In this document: piece by piece, positions 34,245-43,138 of the stretch
Position numbering within the stretch: position 1 is the stretch's first letter
Layout: each line of letters starts with the position of its first letter
Origin: Nitrososphaerota archaeon
GTDB taxonomy: Archaea; Thermoproteota; Nitrososphaeria; Nitrososphaerales; JACPRH01
Direction: 5' to 3'
Assembly (NCBI GenBank): GCA_016190055.1
Contig: JACPRH010000056.1
Location: 1 to 64,000, forward strand
DNA length: 64,000 nucleotides
Translations under genes and position numbers: made by a program
Notes under the pieces: model-generated
What the model was told of the DNA's origin: nothing
Seen by the model: only the letters and a program-made list of their open reading frames with translations
Databases searched by the model: none

Positions 34245-34784
34245 CTAGCTTCTAACGATTAGTTTTCCGAACATGTCGTAATGACCGGTTCCGCAGACGA
34301 CTGAGCATCCGAAGTAGAACTCTCCAGCCTTATCTGCAACAAAGACTACAGTTGTTACCCTACCTGCAGGAAGACTCGTCTCAATATTGTAATCGGGGAT
34401 CGAGAACCCATGCTCCTTGTAACTCGGCTCTTTGTCTGTGCTGCTTGAAATTCTAAGCATCACTATATCTCCTCGATTCACCTCAATTATGTTTGGTTTG
34501 AACGCCCACTGCGTAGCGTTAATGTCAATCACCTTGACATTACTCCTCGTCGGCGAAACAATCGCTGTGGCCGGCTCTTTCGTAAGATTTCCCATCCTAG
34601 ACAGATTCTCATACTTAGCCTGCAACTCGGAATACTGTAACCTAACTGCCTGAGTTTCATTCACCAGCTCGACGTTTCGCGCTTCATACCCGTTAATCCT
34701 AGGCTGATACCAACCATACAACAGCAAACTCCCTACTGCTAACCCTAAAACTAACCCTAAGAAAAGGTGGAGTGAAGCCTTCAT
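34245..34784 (-). CDS. orphan CuA-domain protein (cytochrome oxidase subunit II-like)
   Basis: 179 residues: N-terminal membrane anchor (HLFLGLVLGLAVGSLLLYGWY), a short coiled-coil-like stretch (residues 30-60), then a cupredoxin domain. Cu ligands C160, C164, H168 and M171 (CSVVCGTGHYDM) plus an upstream His in KEHGFSIPDYN form a dinuclear CuA centre as in COX2 and N2O reductase. No COX1 or haem-copper oxidase genes are nearby, so the partner is unknown. A single helix differs from the two-helix canonical COX2. Promoter carries TAACATGTTA at its TATA element. Confidence 0.85.
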   Translation of the reverse strand: MKASLHLFLGLVLGLAVGSLLLYGWYQPRINGYEARNVELVNETQAVRLQYSELQAKYENLSRMGNLTKEPATAIVSPTRSNVKVIDINATQWAFKPNIIEVNRGDIVMLRISSSTDKEPSYKEHGFSIPDYNIETSLPAGRVTTVVFVADKAGEFYFGCSVVCGTGHYDMFGKLIVRS

Positions 34785-34811
34785 GAATACTCTGCTTAAT
34801 TAGAACGTTGA

Positions 34812-34828
34812 TAACATGTTATAAAAAC
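34812..34828 (-). promoter_or_regulatory. palindrome overlapping CuA gene promoter
   Basis: Minus strand reads AGTTTTTATAACATGTTATC: the perfect 10-bp palindrome TAACATGTTA (34812-34821) overlaps a TATA-like TTTTTATA about 30 bases before the ATG at 34784. This placement suits a repressor. Confidence 0.45.
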
Positions 34829-34965
34829 TTGGCGAGCCTGTAGCTGCATACGTGCTTGAACGGATGTGCACAGATAGATGTATCATAACAAATCAGTTAG
34901 CTGAAGATTCATCTATCAACCAATATACAGTAGACGTAAAAATGAAAGAATGCGGTTAAACAAGT

Positions 34966-35334
34966 TTAACCGCTGATTTCGTCGATAGCCATCTCTGCAT
35001 GCATGATTAGCATGTCTGCTGCGTTGGCATCTACGTGGTTTCCTCTCTGCGCCTCAAGCTCGTTTATGAGAGCGTTCAGGAGATTGACTGCTGCTTCGCT
35101 ATTGCCTTGGTCGTTAAGGTCCACTGCGTTGTTCGCTTTAGCTAATAGGCTCTGGTAAACGCCTTTGTTGTTGATGTCTCCTGAATGGTAGTGGTGAGTG
35201 GTGCATGTTGGTAGGTGGCTGAGCATGTCGTCTGTCGTGGGACAGGTCATCTGCGCGTTTGCTGGTGCGAGAAGAACTGTCAAGCTTAGTACCATCATTG
35301 GCACTATGAGGTATCTAGAGGTGTTGGTCGTCAT
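34966..35334 (-). CDS. secreted small helical protein (FIMAH-like)
   Basis: 122 residues: signal peptide YLIVPMMVLSLTVLLAPANAQ, a segment with two Cys and a His cluster (CTTHHYHSGDINN) and a helical repeat SLLAKANNAVDLNDQGNSEAAVNLLNALINELEAQRG, typical of the FIMAH/GA-like 70-residue modules that end many archaeal extracellular proteins. Here it stands alone rather than as a domain. Cys-His cluster could bind metal. Probably exported; function unknown. Confidence 0.6.
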   Translation of the reverse strand: MTTNTSRYLIVPMMVLSLTVLLAPANAQMTCPTTDDMLSHLPTCTTHHYHSGDINNKGVYQSLLAKANNAVDLNDQGNSEAAVNLLNALINELEAQRGNHVDANAADMLIMHAEMAIDEISG

Positions 35335-35472
35335 AGTCTATTATCGTATTCAGATCCTTTCATCCGGATAATAAGTGCGTCACTTTACGTTTGTAAGAAG
35401 TTCTGTTGATGGGAGGAGGTTTAAATTCTGAGTGTTTCTGAATATTGTCAGTTAACTTTGGTGATATTTTAG

Positions 35473-36645
35473 TTGAGGCTTATAGCTTATACTGGTAAAG
35501 GTGGTGTGGGTAAGTCTGTTATCTCCTCTGTAACTGGGCTTAGGTCTGCTCAGCTTGGATACAGGACTTTGGTGATGTCTTCAGATCCTTCTCATACTCT
35601 CTCTGACGTCTTTGAGGTGCCTGTGGGTGGCGATGAGACTAGGGTGAATGAGAACCTGTGGGTTGTGCATATTGACCCGGTTGAGGAGGGGATGAAGCAT
35701 TACGCCACCCTGATGGATTACGTGGTGGAGCTCTTCAAAGCTCGAGATGTAGATGAGACTATCGCGTATGAGCTGGCTAACTTCCCGGGTTCAACTGGCG
35801 CCGCAGCTCTGCTCAAAGCCTTCGAGTATCAGTCTAAAGGAACCTTCCAAGTCATCGTTATGGACATGGTTCCCTCCGGTGAGGCGCTCAGGTTGCTTTA
35901 CATGCCGTTTCTAATCAGCCGCTTCAGCCGCCGAATTATGCGGCTCATCTCGCCTGCTGCGAGGCTTGGGAAGATGATTGAGCCGATGACTGGGATACCT
36001 GCGCCTACAAGCGAGATAATCGATAAGCAGGTTGAGCTGCTTGAGATGATGGATAAGGTGAGAGGGATGCTGATTAACTTCGAGACCACAAGTCTGCGGC
36101 TGGTGATGAACCCGGATAACTTCAGCATAGCGAATGCGAAGCGAACCTACATGCAGTCCTCTCTATACGGGGTGAACACGGATCTCGCGATCATCAACAA
36201 GCTGATGCCGCAGGAGGTTCAAGACCCGTACTTCAAGAAGTGGAAGGAGATCCAGAGAATCTACACAAACCAAGTTAAGGCCGATTTGGCTCCGCTTCCG
36301 GTTAAGACGGTTCCGCTCTATGCTGAGGAGCTTCAAGGCATGGAGGGGTTGAAGCGGGCTGCTCAGGATCTCTTCGGAGACGAGGATCCGACTAAAGTGT
36401 ATCACCAAGGTCAACCGTTGAAGCTGGTTCAGAAGGAGAACGGTTTAGAGATGATTGTAGCGGCTAAGCTAGCGAAGAAGGAAGGCTTACAGGTGGAGCG
36501 AATTGGCGATGAACTGATTGTCCATTTGAAGACGGAAAGCGGAAACGTCAAGATTCTGACCCCGCTACCCGCGATCACATTCAAATACAGTCTTAAAGGA
36601 GCGAAACTTATTAACGGAAACCTCCATGTGATGTTCGGTGAATAG
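35473..36645 (+). CDS. ArsA/Get3-type ATPase with C-terminal HSP20-like domain
   Basis: 390 residues, TTG start. Deviant Walker A TGKGGVGKS (residues 7-15), switch I SDPSHTLSDVF, the A-loop-like region, and DMVPSGEALRLLYMP are typical of the ArsA/Get3 (TRC40) family. The last about 80 residues (VERIGDELIVHLKTESGNVKI, ITFKYSLKGAKLINGNLHVMFG) form an alpha-crystallin-like beta sandwich, seen in some ArsA relatives (ArsA_HSP20). The Get3 CxxC is absent in the visible sequence, so a tail-anchored protein role is uncertain; no ars genes lie near. It may act as an energy-driven chaperone. Confidence 0.85.
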   Translation: MRLIAYTGKGGVGKSVISSVTGLRSAQLGYRTLVMSSDPSHTLSDVFEVPVGGDETRVNENLWVVHIDPVEEGMKHYATLMDYVVELFKARDVDETIAYELANFPGSTGAAALLKAFEYQSKGTFQVIVMDMVPSGEALRLLYMPFLISRFSRRIMRLISPAARLGKMIEPMTGIPAPTSEIIDKQVELLEMMDKVRGMLINFETTSLRLVMNPDNFSIANAKRTYMQSSLYGVNTDLAIINKLMPQEVQDPYFKKWKEIQRIYTNQVKADLAPLPVKTVPLYAEELQGMEGLKRAAQDLFGDEDPTKVYHQGQPLKLVQKENGLEMIVAAKLAKKEGLQVERIGDELIVHLKTESGNVKILTPLPAITFKYSLKGAKLINGNLHVMFGE

Positions 36646-36919
36646 AAGAAGGATGGAGAAGCCAAACAGAGAGAAAGAAAGGCCGCAGATATTCGTCCCG
36701 ATACCGATACCTATGCTGGTTCCGATGACCCCCAGTGAATTCAAAGAGATCGTGAAACGTCTATGGCCAGCAGAGTACGAAGAATCGCTTACCCATCTTC
36801 AGAACGCGCGGATCGAAGTGTTGAAGGCGGTGGACGCCGCGATTAAGCAGCGCATCGAAACATTGGAAAAACACCAAGCCGAAAACGAGAAACATAAAGA
36901 AAAAGTTCAGGTAGAGTAA
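36638..36919 (+). CDS. hypothetical small helical protein coupled to ArsA-like gene
   Basis: 93 residues, overlapping the end of the ATPase gene by eight bases. Prolines and methionines dominate the start (IFVPIPIPMLVPMTPSEF), followed by a highly charged helix that could form a coiled coil (ARIEVLKAVDAAIKQRIETLEKHQAENEKHKEK). ATG 36653 (MEKPNREKERP) is an alternative start. The overlap indicates translational coupling, so it is a candidate partner of the ATPase. No family recognised. Confidence 0.55.
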   Translation: MNRRRMEKPNREKERPQIFVPIPIPMLVPMTPSEFKEIVKRLWPAEYEESLTHLQNARIEVLKAVDAAIKQRIETLEKHQAENEKHKEKVQVE

Positions 36920-37055
36920 CAGATAGCGGCAGCAGCGGCAATCATCACAGACTGGATTCTGCGTTCGGCTACATACCGGCTTGCTTATCAGATTTAGAGA
37001 GAACTGGTTTTGACGGTGATTCACGGGCTTTACGTTAGCGAACTCTTCACTAGTC

Positions 37056-37946
37056 TTATCTGCTGAGGAGTCTCCATGATAGGATTATTCCTATGGTTGC
37101 GAATATCGCTGCGAAGCCACCTAGGAATGCATAGTCAAGCATTAGGCGGGACATATCGGGTTGATACAGTAAGAGTTGGCGTGCTGCATCAGTTCCGTAG
37201 CTTATCGGGTTGATGGATGCGACTGCTTTGAGCCAGTCGGGCATTGAGTTGATTGGGAATAGCGCGTTGCTTGCGAAGAGTAGCGGCAGGTTTAGGAGGT
37301 TCATTACCGCCATTTGGCTTTCCCAGCTTGTGGATCTTAGCGCGATGGAGAGGAAGATCGCTGAGAGCCCAAGGGACAGTAAGAATAGGGCTGCGAAGAC
37401 TCCTAGCACGTTGATTAGGCTGACTGCTGGGCCTAGGCGTAATCCTAGTAGCAGCGCTACCCCTAGGATGATTGCTGCTTGGATGAGGGAGCGGATGATG
37501 CTGCTGAAGACCTTTGACATAATGATGGATCCTCGTGCGACAGGGGTGGTGAGCACCTTGTTGAGGAAGCCTAGGCGTCTATCCCACACTATTGACATGC
37601 CGCTGGTCATTGATGTGAAGAGGACGATGAATGAGAGCATCCCGACCGCCATGAACGAGAAGTAATCAGATGTTCCGAAGGTCTTCTCCATAATCTGGTT
37701 ACCTAGGATAGATAGAGTTTGGTTAAGCTGCTGGCTGACCTGTGGAGGAAGGTTGCCGGTGATTACACCGGGGTTCGAGAATAAGGCACCTATGTTCATA
37801 GCACGGCCGAATAGGGCCATCCAGAGAATCGGTTGAACAATCGACATGAGTAGAAGAACCGGTACCTTGTACCATTTCTTCAGCTCCCTGTTGGTGAGCG
37901 CCCATAGACCGTGAAACATGCTGCGAGAAGATTCTTCCTTCTTCAC
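37056..37946 (-). CDS. ABC-2 type efflux permease
   Basis: 296 residues, six helices in the ABC-2 pattern: GLWALTNRELKKWYKVPVLLLMSIVQPILWMALFG, then VGMLSFIVLFTSMTSGMSIVWDRRLGFLNKVLTTPVARGSIIMSKVF and INSMPDWLKAVASINPISYGTDAARQLL, the DrrB-like signature. Pumps a hydrophobic or lipid-like substrate together with the ATPase encoded upstream. Starts within the ATPase stop codon (one-base overlap), so it is the third gene of a padR-ATPase-permease operon. Confidence 0.9.
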   Translation of the reverse strand: MKKEESSRSMFHGLWALTNRELKKWYKVPVLLLMSIVQPILWMALFGRAMNIGALFSNPGVITGNLPPQVSQQLNQTLSILGNQIMEKTFGTSDYFSFMAVGMLSFIVLFTSMTSGMSIVWDRRLGFLNKVLTTPVARGSIIMSKVFSSIIRSLIQAAIILGVALLLGLRLGPAVSLINVLGVFAALFLLSLGLSAIFLSIALRSTSWESQMAVMNLLNLPLLFASNALFPINSMPDWLKAVASINPISYGTDAARQLLLYQPDMSRLMLDYAFLGGFAAIFATIGIILSWRLLSR

Positions 37947-38941
37947 TATGCTCTCGCCCTCCTCATCGTGATGCGCTGCTTCCAGACGGCTGCGCCGCCC
38001 TCCTCCTGCCGCATCGACTTACCTGTGTATTCCAAGTAGGCATCGTCAAGCGAAGGTTTAGTGAGCGATACTTTGGTGACCTTTCCACCTAACCGTTTAG
38101 CAATGTCGATAACGCGAGGGATTACCTCTTCTCCCTCCTTGGCCTTGATCCGGTACTTGTTTCCTCCTTCAAGCCGGACGTCAATGATTTCAGGCATCCG
38201 TCTCAGCTCTTCAGTAAGGTTTGATCCGCCGCTGACTCCAAGCTCAATTACGTCCCCTCCGAGGCTGTCTTTCAGTTCTTTCGGGGTTCCGGTTCTAACA
38301 ATTTTGCCTAAATCGATGATTGCGATGCGGTCGCAGAGACTGTCAGCCTCCTCCAGATAGTGAGTGGTCAGGAAGAGCGACATCCCATACTCCTTCTTCA
38401 AGGTTCGAATATAGTCCCAAGTCGCCTGCCTAGTTTGAATGTCTAGACCTAGGGTCGGCTCATCGAGGAAAAGGAGCTTCGGGTGGTTCACGAGGCCGCA
38501 GGCTAATTCCAGCCTTCTCCTCATTCCGCCAGAATAGGTCTTGACCTTCCTATCCTTAGCGTCTTCAAGCTTCACTAGCGCAAAAAGCTCTTTCGCACGC
38601 TCTTTCGCAACGCTACGGTTGATTCCGTAGAGATCTGCGCAGAGAATGAGGTTCTCGTAGCCGGTTAAATCTTCATCAGCAGTGTATTCTTGGGGAACGA
38701 CGCCTATTGATCTGCGGACTTCGGCTGAATCCTTAGCAATATCGTGACCATTGATAGTGGCTCGGCCTTCAGTGGGCTTCAGCATAGTGGTCAACATGTT
38801 GATTGTGGTAGTTTTGCCTGCGCCGTTAGGCCCTAGGAAGCCGAAGACTTCACCTTCTTCAACCGAGAATGTCACGTGATCTACCGCGGTTAAATTATCA
38901 AACTTCTTTGTCAAACCTTCAGTTTCAATTATTTTTGCCAT
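37946..38941 (-). CDS. ABC-2 efflux ATPase (DrrA type)
   Basis: 331 residues. Walker A FLGPNGAGKTTT, Q-loop VVPQEY, signature YSGGMRRRLELA, Walker B LLFLDEPTLGLD and H-loop TTHYLEEAD are all intact. The ~90-residue C-terminal extension (VIELGVSGGSNLTEELRRMP...) is typical of the drug-resistance (DrrA/DUF4162) group. Drives the permease encoded next. ATG overlaps the padR stop by one base (TAATG), so it is made with the regulator. Probably induced by the substrate through PadR. Confidence 0.93.
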   Translation of the reverse strand: MAKIIETEGLTKKFDNLTAVDHVTFSVEEGEVFGFLGPNGAGKTTTINMLTTMLKPTEGRATINGHDIAKDSAEVRRSIGVVPQEYTADEDLTGYENLILCADLYGINRSVAKERAKELFALVKLEDAKDRKVKTYSGGMRRRLELACGLVNHPKLLFLDEPTLGLDIQTRQATWDYIRTLKKEYGMSLFLTTHYLEEADSLCDRIAIIDLGKIVRTGTPKELKDSLGGDVIELGVSGGSNLTEELRRMPEIIDVRLEGGNKYRIKAKEGEEVIPRVIDIAKRLGGKVTKVSLTKPSLDDAYLEYTGKSMRQEEGGAAVWKQRITMRRARA

Positions 38942-39531
38942 TAGGTAGGTTCACCATTCTGTTTGGAGTCATTCTTTTCCAGCGTCGCAATTTTCTCATC
39001 GACCCAGAGAAGCTCTCTTTGAAGGTTCAGTTGAAGCTCCCGAAGGAAGGAGGTTTTCTCGGCTCTGCTCATTTTTTCTGAATCTATCATCTGTTGCCAT
39101 CCCTGGAAATGCATTTTCGTTGACTGAACCATTAATTCGCCCAACGCTTTAGGATCCACAATATCAAGCATGAGGGGTCGCAGTGCCTGCCACTTATCAG
39201 CGGCCTTCTCAAACATGGATTTGACGTCCGCTATTTTCTCAGCGCCTTTTTCGGTGACGCCGTATATCTTCTGACCTCTGCTAGGGATCTCTCCCACCAT
39301 CTTGATGTATCCTAGTTCCTTGAGTTGATCTAAAATCGGGTAAATTGACCCAGCTCCGGGCCTCCAAGCTCCCCCGGTCTTCTCCTCAATTCCTTTGAGA
39401 AGATCGTATCCGGTAGCCTCATTTTCACTGAGCCGTTTGAGAATGTAGTATTTCAAGAGCCCTCTTGGCCCGCTTTGAGGTTCAAGCCATTTGCCGTGTT
39501 TTCCCGTCGGCTTGGTCGTGCTTTCCAACAT
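38941..39531 (-). CDS. PadR family transcriptional regulator
   Basis: 196 residues. The N-terminal winged helix has YYILKRLSENEATGYDLLKGIEEKTGGAWRPGAGSIYPILDQLKELGYI, the PadR signature (WRPGAGSIYPIL), and a longer helical C-terminal half that mediates dimerisation (PadR_C-like, MHFQGWQQMIDSEKMSRAEKTS). First gene of the efflux operon and divergent from the MMPL gene; it probably represses both. TATA-like CCTATATATTAC is about 20 bases before the ATG, so the mRNA is probably leaderless. Ligand unknown. Confidence 0.9.
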   Translation of the reverse strand: MLESTTKPTGKHGKWLEPQSGPRGLLKYYILKRLSENEATGYDLLKGIEEKTGGAWRPGAGSIYPILDQLKELGYIKMVGEIPSRGQKIYGVTEKGAEKIADVKSMFEKAADKWQALRPLMLDIVDPKALGELMVQSTKMHFQGWQQMIDSEKMSRAEKTSFLRELQLNLQRELLWVDEKIATLEKNDSKQNGEPT

Positions 39532-39549
39532 TGTAATTCGGGTTACGCG

Positions 39550-39597
39550 CGTAATATATAGGTTCCGATATAGTTTCCACCATATCGTTTAAAAAAG
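39550..39597. promoter_or_regulatory. divergent promoter with PadR operator candidate
   Basis: CGATAT (39566-39571) and ATATCG (39582-39587) form an inverted repeat with a 10-base spacer. It lies between a leftward TATA box (about 39550-39562) for padR and a rightward one (CGTTTAAAAAAG, 39586-39597) for the MMPL gene, so one dimer could block both. Confidence 0.55.
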
Positions 39598-39629
39598 CCG
39601 GTCTCGGCGGACTAAGGGTTTGACTTAAC

Positions 39630-42600
39630 TTGACCGGCTTACCTAGTTTCAACGCTCTAAACCGCTTAATTCAGCGGCTTTACATCCCCATAATCATAGT
39701 TTGGCTAGTCATTGTTCTCCTATCGTTTATGATGATGCCGCTCTTCCTCGGATCAGTATCCTACAATATCTCAGAGTCTGATTCGCTGTCCCCAGCCGAC
39801 TCCAAAGCGACTCAGGCTCAACGAATCTTGGATGAACAGTTCTCTTCTAGGACAAATCAATCCGCAGGTAGTGCGGAGCAATCCGGAGACCAAGTTATAC
39901 TAGTAATCCAAAGCAACAACGTTTACTCCTCAGATATTCGAGGAAGCATCCTTGCTCTAAATAAGACGCTCAGCAGTGATCCCTCGGTTAAACAATTCAC
40001 TGGCATAACAAGCATATATTCTACGGAGCGCAGAATGCTCCTCTCCTCACTGCCAAGCCTAGTCAACCAGACTAAAGGTCTAGACGATACTGTCAGGATG
40101 ATTAACAGCAAGCTATACGAGACGCAGGCAAACCTAACCTCAACTCATGCGGCGATATTCAATCTGGAAAAAGGGGTCAACCAGACTGCCCAACTGGTCT
40201 ACGGCATCCCAATGATGTACACATCCGCTTGGATGAAAATATCCTCTCAAGGCATTACAAACCCCTATCTTGCGAATCAGCAGGTTAACCAAACAGTCCT
40301 TCAGATGACTAACTCATTCGGCGGCGATCAGCTCTCACTTGGCTACTACTCCACCTTTACTAAGATGTGGAACGCCAGCTTCAGGAATCCTGCCATTACG
40401 AATCCTCTCGAACGCGCACAATTCGCGTCTAACCTAACGGCCTTATCGTTTGCCCAGAGCGCCCCGGTGGACCGTCAAACCAAGGAACTCATCATCTCGG
40501 TTGCCAGAGGCTTGAATGTCACCACTTGGAATCGCGGTGAATCTATCAGAGATTTAACGCTCAATATTATTGAGGCACAGATGCCTAATAGCGGAAACCC
40601 TACTAATGAGGCATCGTCTAAGAGCATTTTGCTTCGGCTTTACAATCTTTCCCCGAATCCAAGTCAAGAAGCTATTGCAAACCTGACGATAACTCTCTTC
40701 ACGAAGCAGCTGGCTGAGCAGTATCCGGCGCTTCTCTCTGCGACATCAGAAGGTGGACTCGGAGTCTCTACAAACGATTTTATTGTTTCTATCTATAATT
40801 TAGGTGAGAAGCCTAGCGAAGAAGCGTCTTTGAAGATGGCTTCTAGCGTTACTACCAACGCGACCGCTGCTTCCTTAGCCGGATCGCCGCTTCTCACAAT
40901 TAACAAGTCTTCGCTACTCTCAACTCTGCAGAGCCTTAACAGCGCAAACGATACTGAAGGGCTAGTGCAAAGCATCGTCGCGAATCATCCCTTTGGCGAC
41001 TATCCACTGGTTCTTTCAGAGAAGGCCGCGAAGAACTTTGTCAGCAGAGACAATAAAACGATGATTGTGATACTGGGCTTCAAAGGATCGCTGAGCAACT
41101 CAACCATCAATGCCGTACGAAGCGGCGTAGAGCAGTCTAACTTGAGTCGAAGCGCCGAAACCTACGTGACGGGCAGTACTGTCTTCTCTGAGGACATGTC
41201 ACAGGTGTTCGAATCAGCTCATATGATGACTGTAATCGCCGGTGTCGGAGTCTCAATTCTCATCGCTGCAATACTGTTCCGCTCACCTATCGCGGCGATC
41301 CTACCTCTGATGATAGCTGGAGGTTCCATCGTAGTCTCTTACGCTGCAATTTATCTGATAATAGTTGTAATCGGTCATGAAACTATCTCTTTTCTCACCC
41401 CTATACTTGTTACTTTACTCATGCTGGGCCTCGGGGTTGACTACTCCGTGATTCTGCTCAGACGGACGAGAGCAGAGCGATCTGAAGGTAAGCCTAAGAG
41501 TGAGAGCATAGCGATATCGACCGCTTGGGGCGGCCAAGCAGTAATCACCGCAGGCTTAGCTGTGATCATCTCTTACATTGTGATGGCGGTCGCGCGGGTT
41601 CCTCTTTTTAGCGACATTGGGAGCGCCATAGCTATCGGTGTCTCGGTGCTACTCATCGCGGCCATCACGCTAGTTCCAGCGCTTGAAACTCTCTTAGGTG
41701 ACAGGCTTTTCTGGCCTGGATTAAAGATTGATCACGGAGGCAAAGGAACGAAGCGTCGCGGTCTTCTGCTGAAAACCTCGGAGTTTACTCTTAGGCGAAA
41801 GTTGCCCATAGCTATCGGTATCGGTGTCATTGCGCTGGGTGCTCTATATGTGGCTCAGACTACCCCTACTGGGATGGACTTTTCGAGGTTGCTGCCGAGC
41901 TTCTCCAGCAACCAAGGGATAACAGTGCTCTCGAAGAACATGGACAGCGGCGCCATCTCCCCCACAGACGTAGTGGTGACGCTGCCAACACCGATTACCT
42001 ACGGACAGAACGAGTTTAACAGGACATTGATGGAAACGGTTGAGCGGCTGAGCGTAGCGATTCGCAGCGCTCAAGGTGTCTCCAGCGTCTCAAGCACGGC
42101 TTGGCCGTTCGGCGAGCCCTTCAACTACAGCTCGCTCTCCACATTATCTGAACCGGTTCGCTCTCAATACTTGGAGCAGATTATGCAGACTATAGGTAAT
42201 GATAACAAGACTGTGTTGATACGAGTTGGTTTCTCGACCGGTCCTTTCGATAGCCAGTCCACCCTGTCTCTTCTCAATGTGCAGTCGGCGGTAGACGGGT
42301 TAAACCTGCCGCAGAACGTTAAGGTGTATTACGGCGGAACAGTTCAGTCTCTCCATGACAGCCAAGTGTTCCTAGCGGATGTTTTCCCAGAGGTGATTGT
42401 AATGCTCGTAATCGCGGTGTATGTTCTACTGTTCGTTCAGCTCCGGTCAGCCTTTACACCTCTGCGTCTCATCTACACTATACTGGTAAGTGTCACCGTA
42501 GCGTTAGCCGTAACCTACCTGCTGTTCTACCATCTGCTCACCCTTCCAATACTGAACTTCGTACCATTGTTCGTGGTGGTGACGATGCTGGGAGTAGGTA

Positions 42601-42920
42601 TCGATTACGACATCTTCCTCGTCACAAGAATCCGTGAAGAGGTCTTAGGGGGCAAATCGGACAGCGAAGCGATAAAATCAGCGGTAGTAAAGACCGGCGT
42701 AACCGTACTAGGACTAGGATTAATCTTAGCCAGTGTCTTCCTCTCTCTACTATTCACAGGGATACCTATCCTTCAGGAGGTTGGCTTAGCAGTCTCAATC
42801 GCAGTCCTATTCGACACCTTCGTAGTCATCCTGTTCGCAGTACCTGCACTGATGGGATTGGCTCAACGTCTAAACTGGTGGCCAACCAAACCGAAACGCA
42901 GCGATCAATCCGCTGAGTGA
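39630..42920 (+). CDS. MMPL/RND superfamily exporter
   Basis: 1096 residues; two halves, each with one helix, a large extracytoplasmic domain and a five-helix bundle. First bundle VGVSILIAAILFRSPIAAILPLMIAGGSIVVS and LMLGLGVDYSVILLRRTRAE; second bundle VTMLGVGIDYDIFLVTRIREEV. These GxDY motifs in helix 4 carry the Asp of the proton relay. The first extracytoplasmic domain (about 60-500) is long and Asn/Ser/Thr-rich. Likely exports lipids or amphipathic compounds. TTG start. Divergent from the PadR-ABC operon, probably co-regulated with it. C-terminal KPKRSDQSAE is cytosolic. Confidence 0.88.
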   Translation: MTGLPSFNALNRLIQRLYIPIIIVWLVIVLLSFMMMPLFLGSVSYNISESDSLSPADSKATQAQRILDEQFSSRTNQSAGSAEQSGDQVILVIQSNNVYSSDIRGSILALNKTLSSDPSVKQFTGITSIYSTERRMLLSSLPSLVNQTKGLDDTVRMINSKLYETQANLTSTHAAIFNLEKGVNQTAQLVYGIPMMYTSAWMKISSQGITNPYLANQQVNQTVLQMTNSFGGDQLSLGYYSTFTKMWNASFRNPAITNPLERAQFASNLTALSFAQSAPVDRQTKELIISVARGLNVTTWNRGESIRDLTLNIIEAQMPNSGNPTNEASSKSILLRLYNLSPNPSQEAIANLTITLFTKQLAEQYPALLSATSEGGLGVSTNDFIVSIYNLGEKPSEEASLKMASSVTTNATAASLAGSPLLTINKSSLLSTLQSLNSANDTEGLVQSIVANHPFGDYPLVLSEKAAKNFVSRDNKTMIVILGFKGSLSNSTINAVRSGVEQSNLSRSAETYVTGSTVFSEDMSQVFESAHMMTVIAGVGVSILIAAILFRSPIAAILPLMIAGGSIVVSYAAIYLIIVVIGHETISFLTPILVTLLMLGLGVDYSVILLRRTRAERSEGKPKSESIAISTAWGGQAVITAGLAVIISYIVMAVARVPLFSDIGSAIAIGVSVLLIAAITLVPALETLLGDRLFWPGLKIDHGGKGTKRRGLLLKTSEFTLRRKLPIAIGIGVIALGALYVAQTTPTGMDFSRLLPSFSSNQGITVLSKNMDSGAISPTDVVVTLPTPITYGQNEFNRTLMETVERLSVAIRSAQGVSSVSSTAWPFGEPFNYSSLSTLSEPVRSQYLEQIMQTIGNDNKTVLIRVGFSTGPFDSQSTLSLLNVQSAVDGLNLPQNVKVYYGGTVQSLHDSQVFLADVFPEVIVMLVIAVYVLLFVQLRSAFTPLRLIYTILVSVTVALAVTYLLFYHLLTLPILNFVPLFVVVTMLGVGIDYDIFLVTRIREEVLGGKSDSEAIKSAVVKTGVTVLGLGLILASVFLSLLFTGIPILQEVGLAVSIAVLFDTFVVILFAVPALMGLAQRLNWWPTKPKRSDQSAE

Positions 42921-43138
42921 TGACTGCACATCACTCGTTTCGTCATTTGATTCCAGAGTAACACCGGGTCACCAAATGGGCAGATTTCTTGAGTTTGAAC
43001 AGTCACTTCAAATTCGAGTTGGCTGTAGCGCTTGGTTAAGCAAAACTTAAACAAGTAACGTCCAGTACAACACGCGAGTCTAAAGTGGTTATCCTGTCTA
43101 GCCGGGTAATGACTTTTAATTAGGTGCTACATGCGAAT

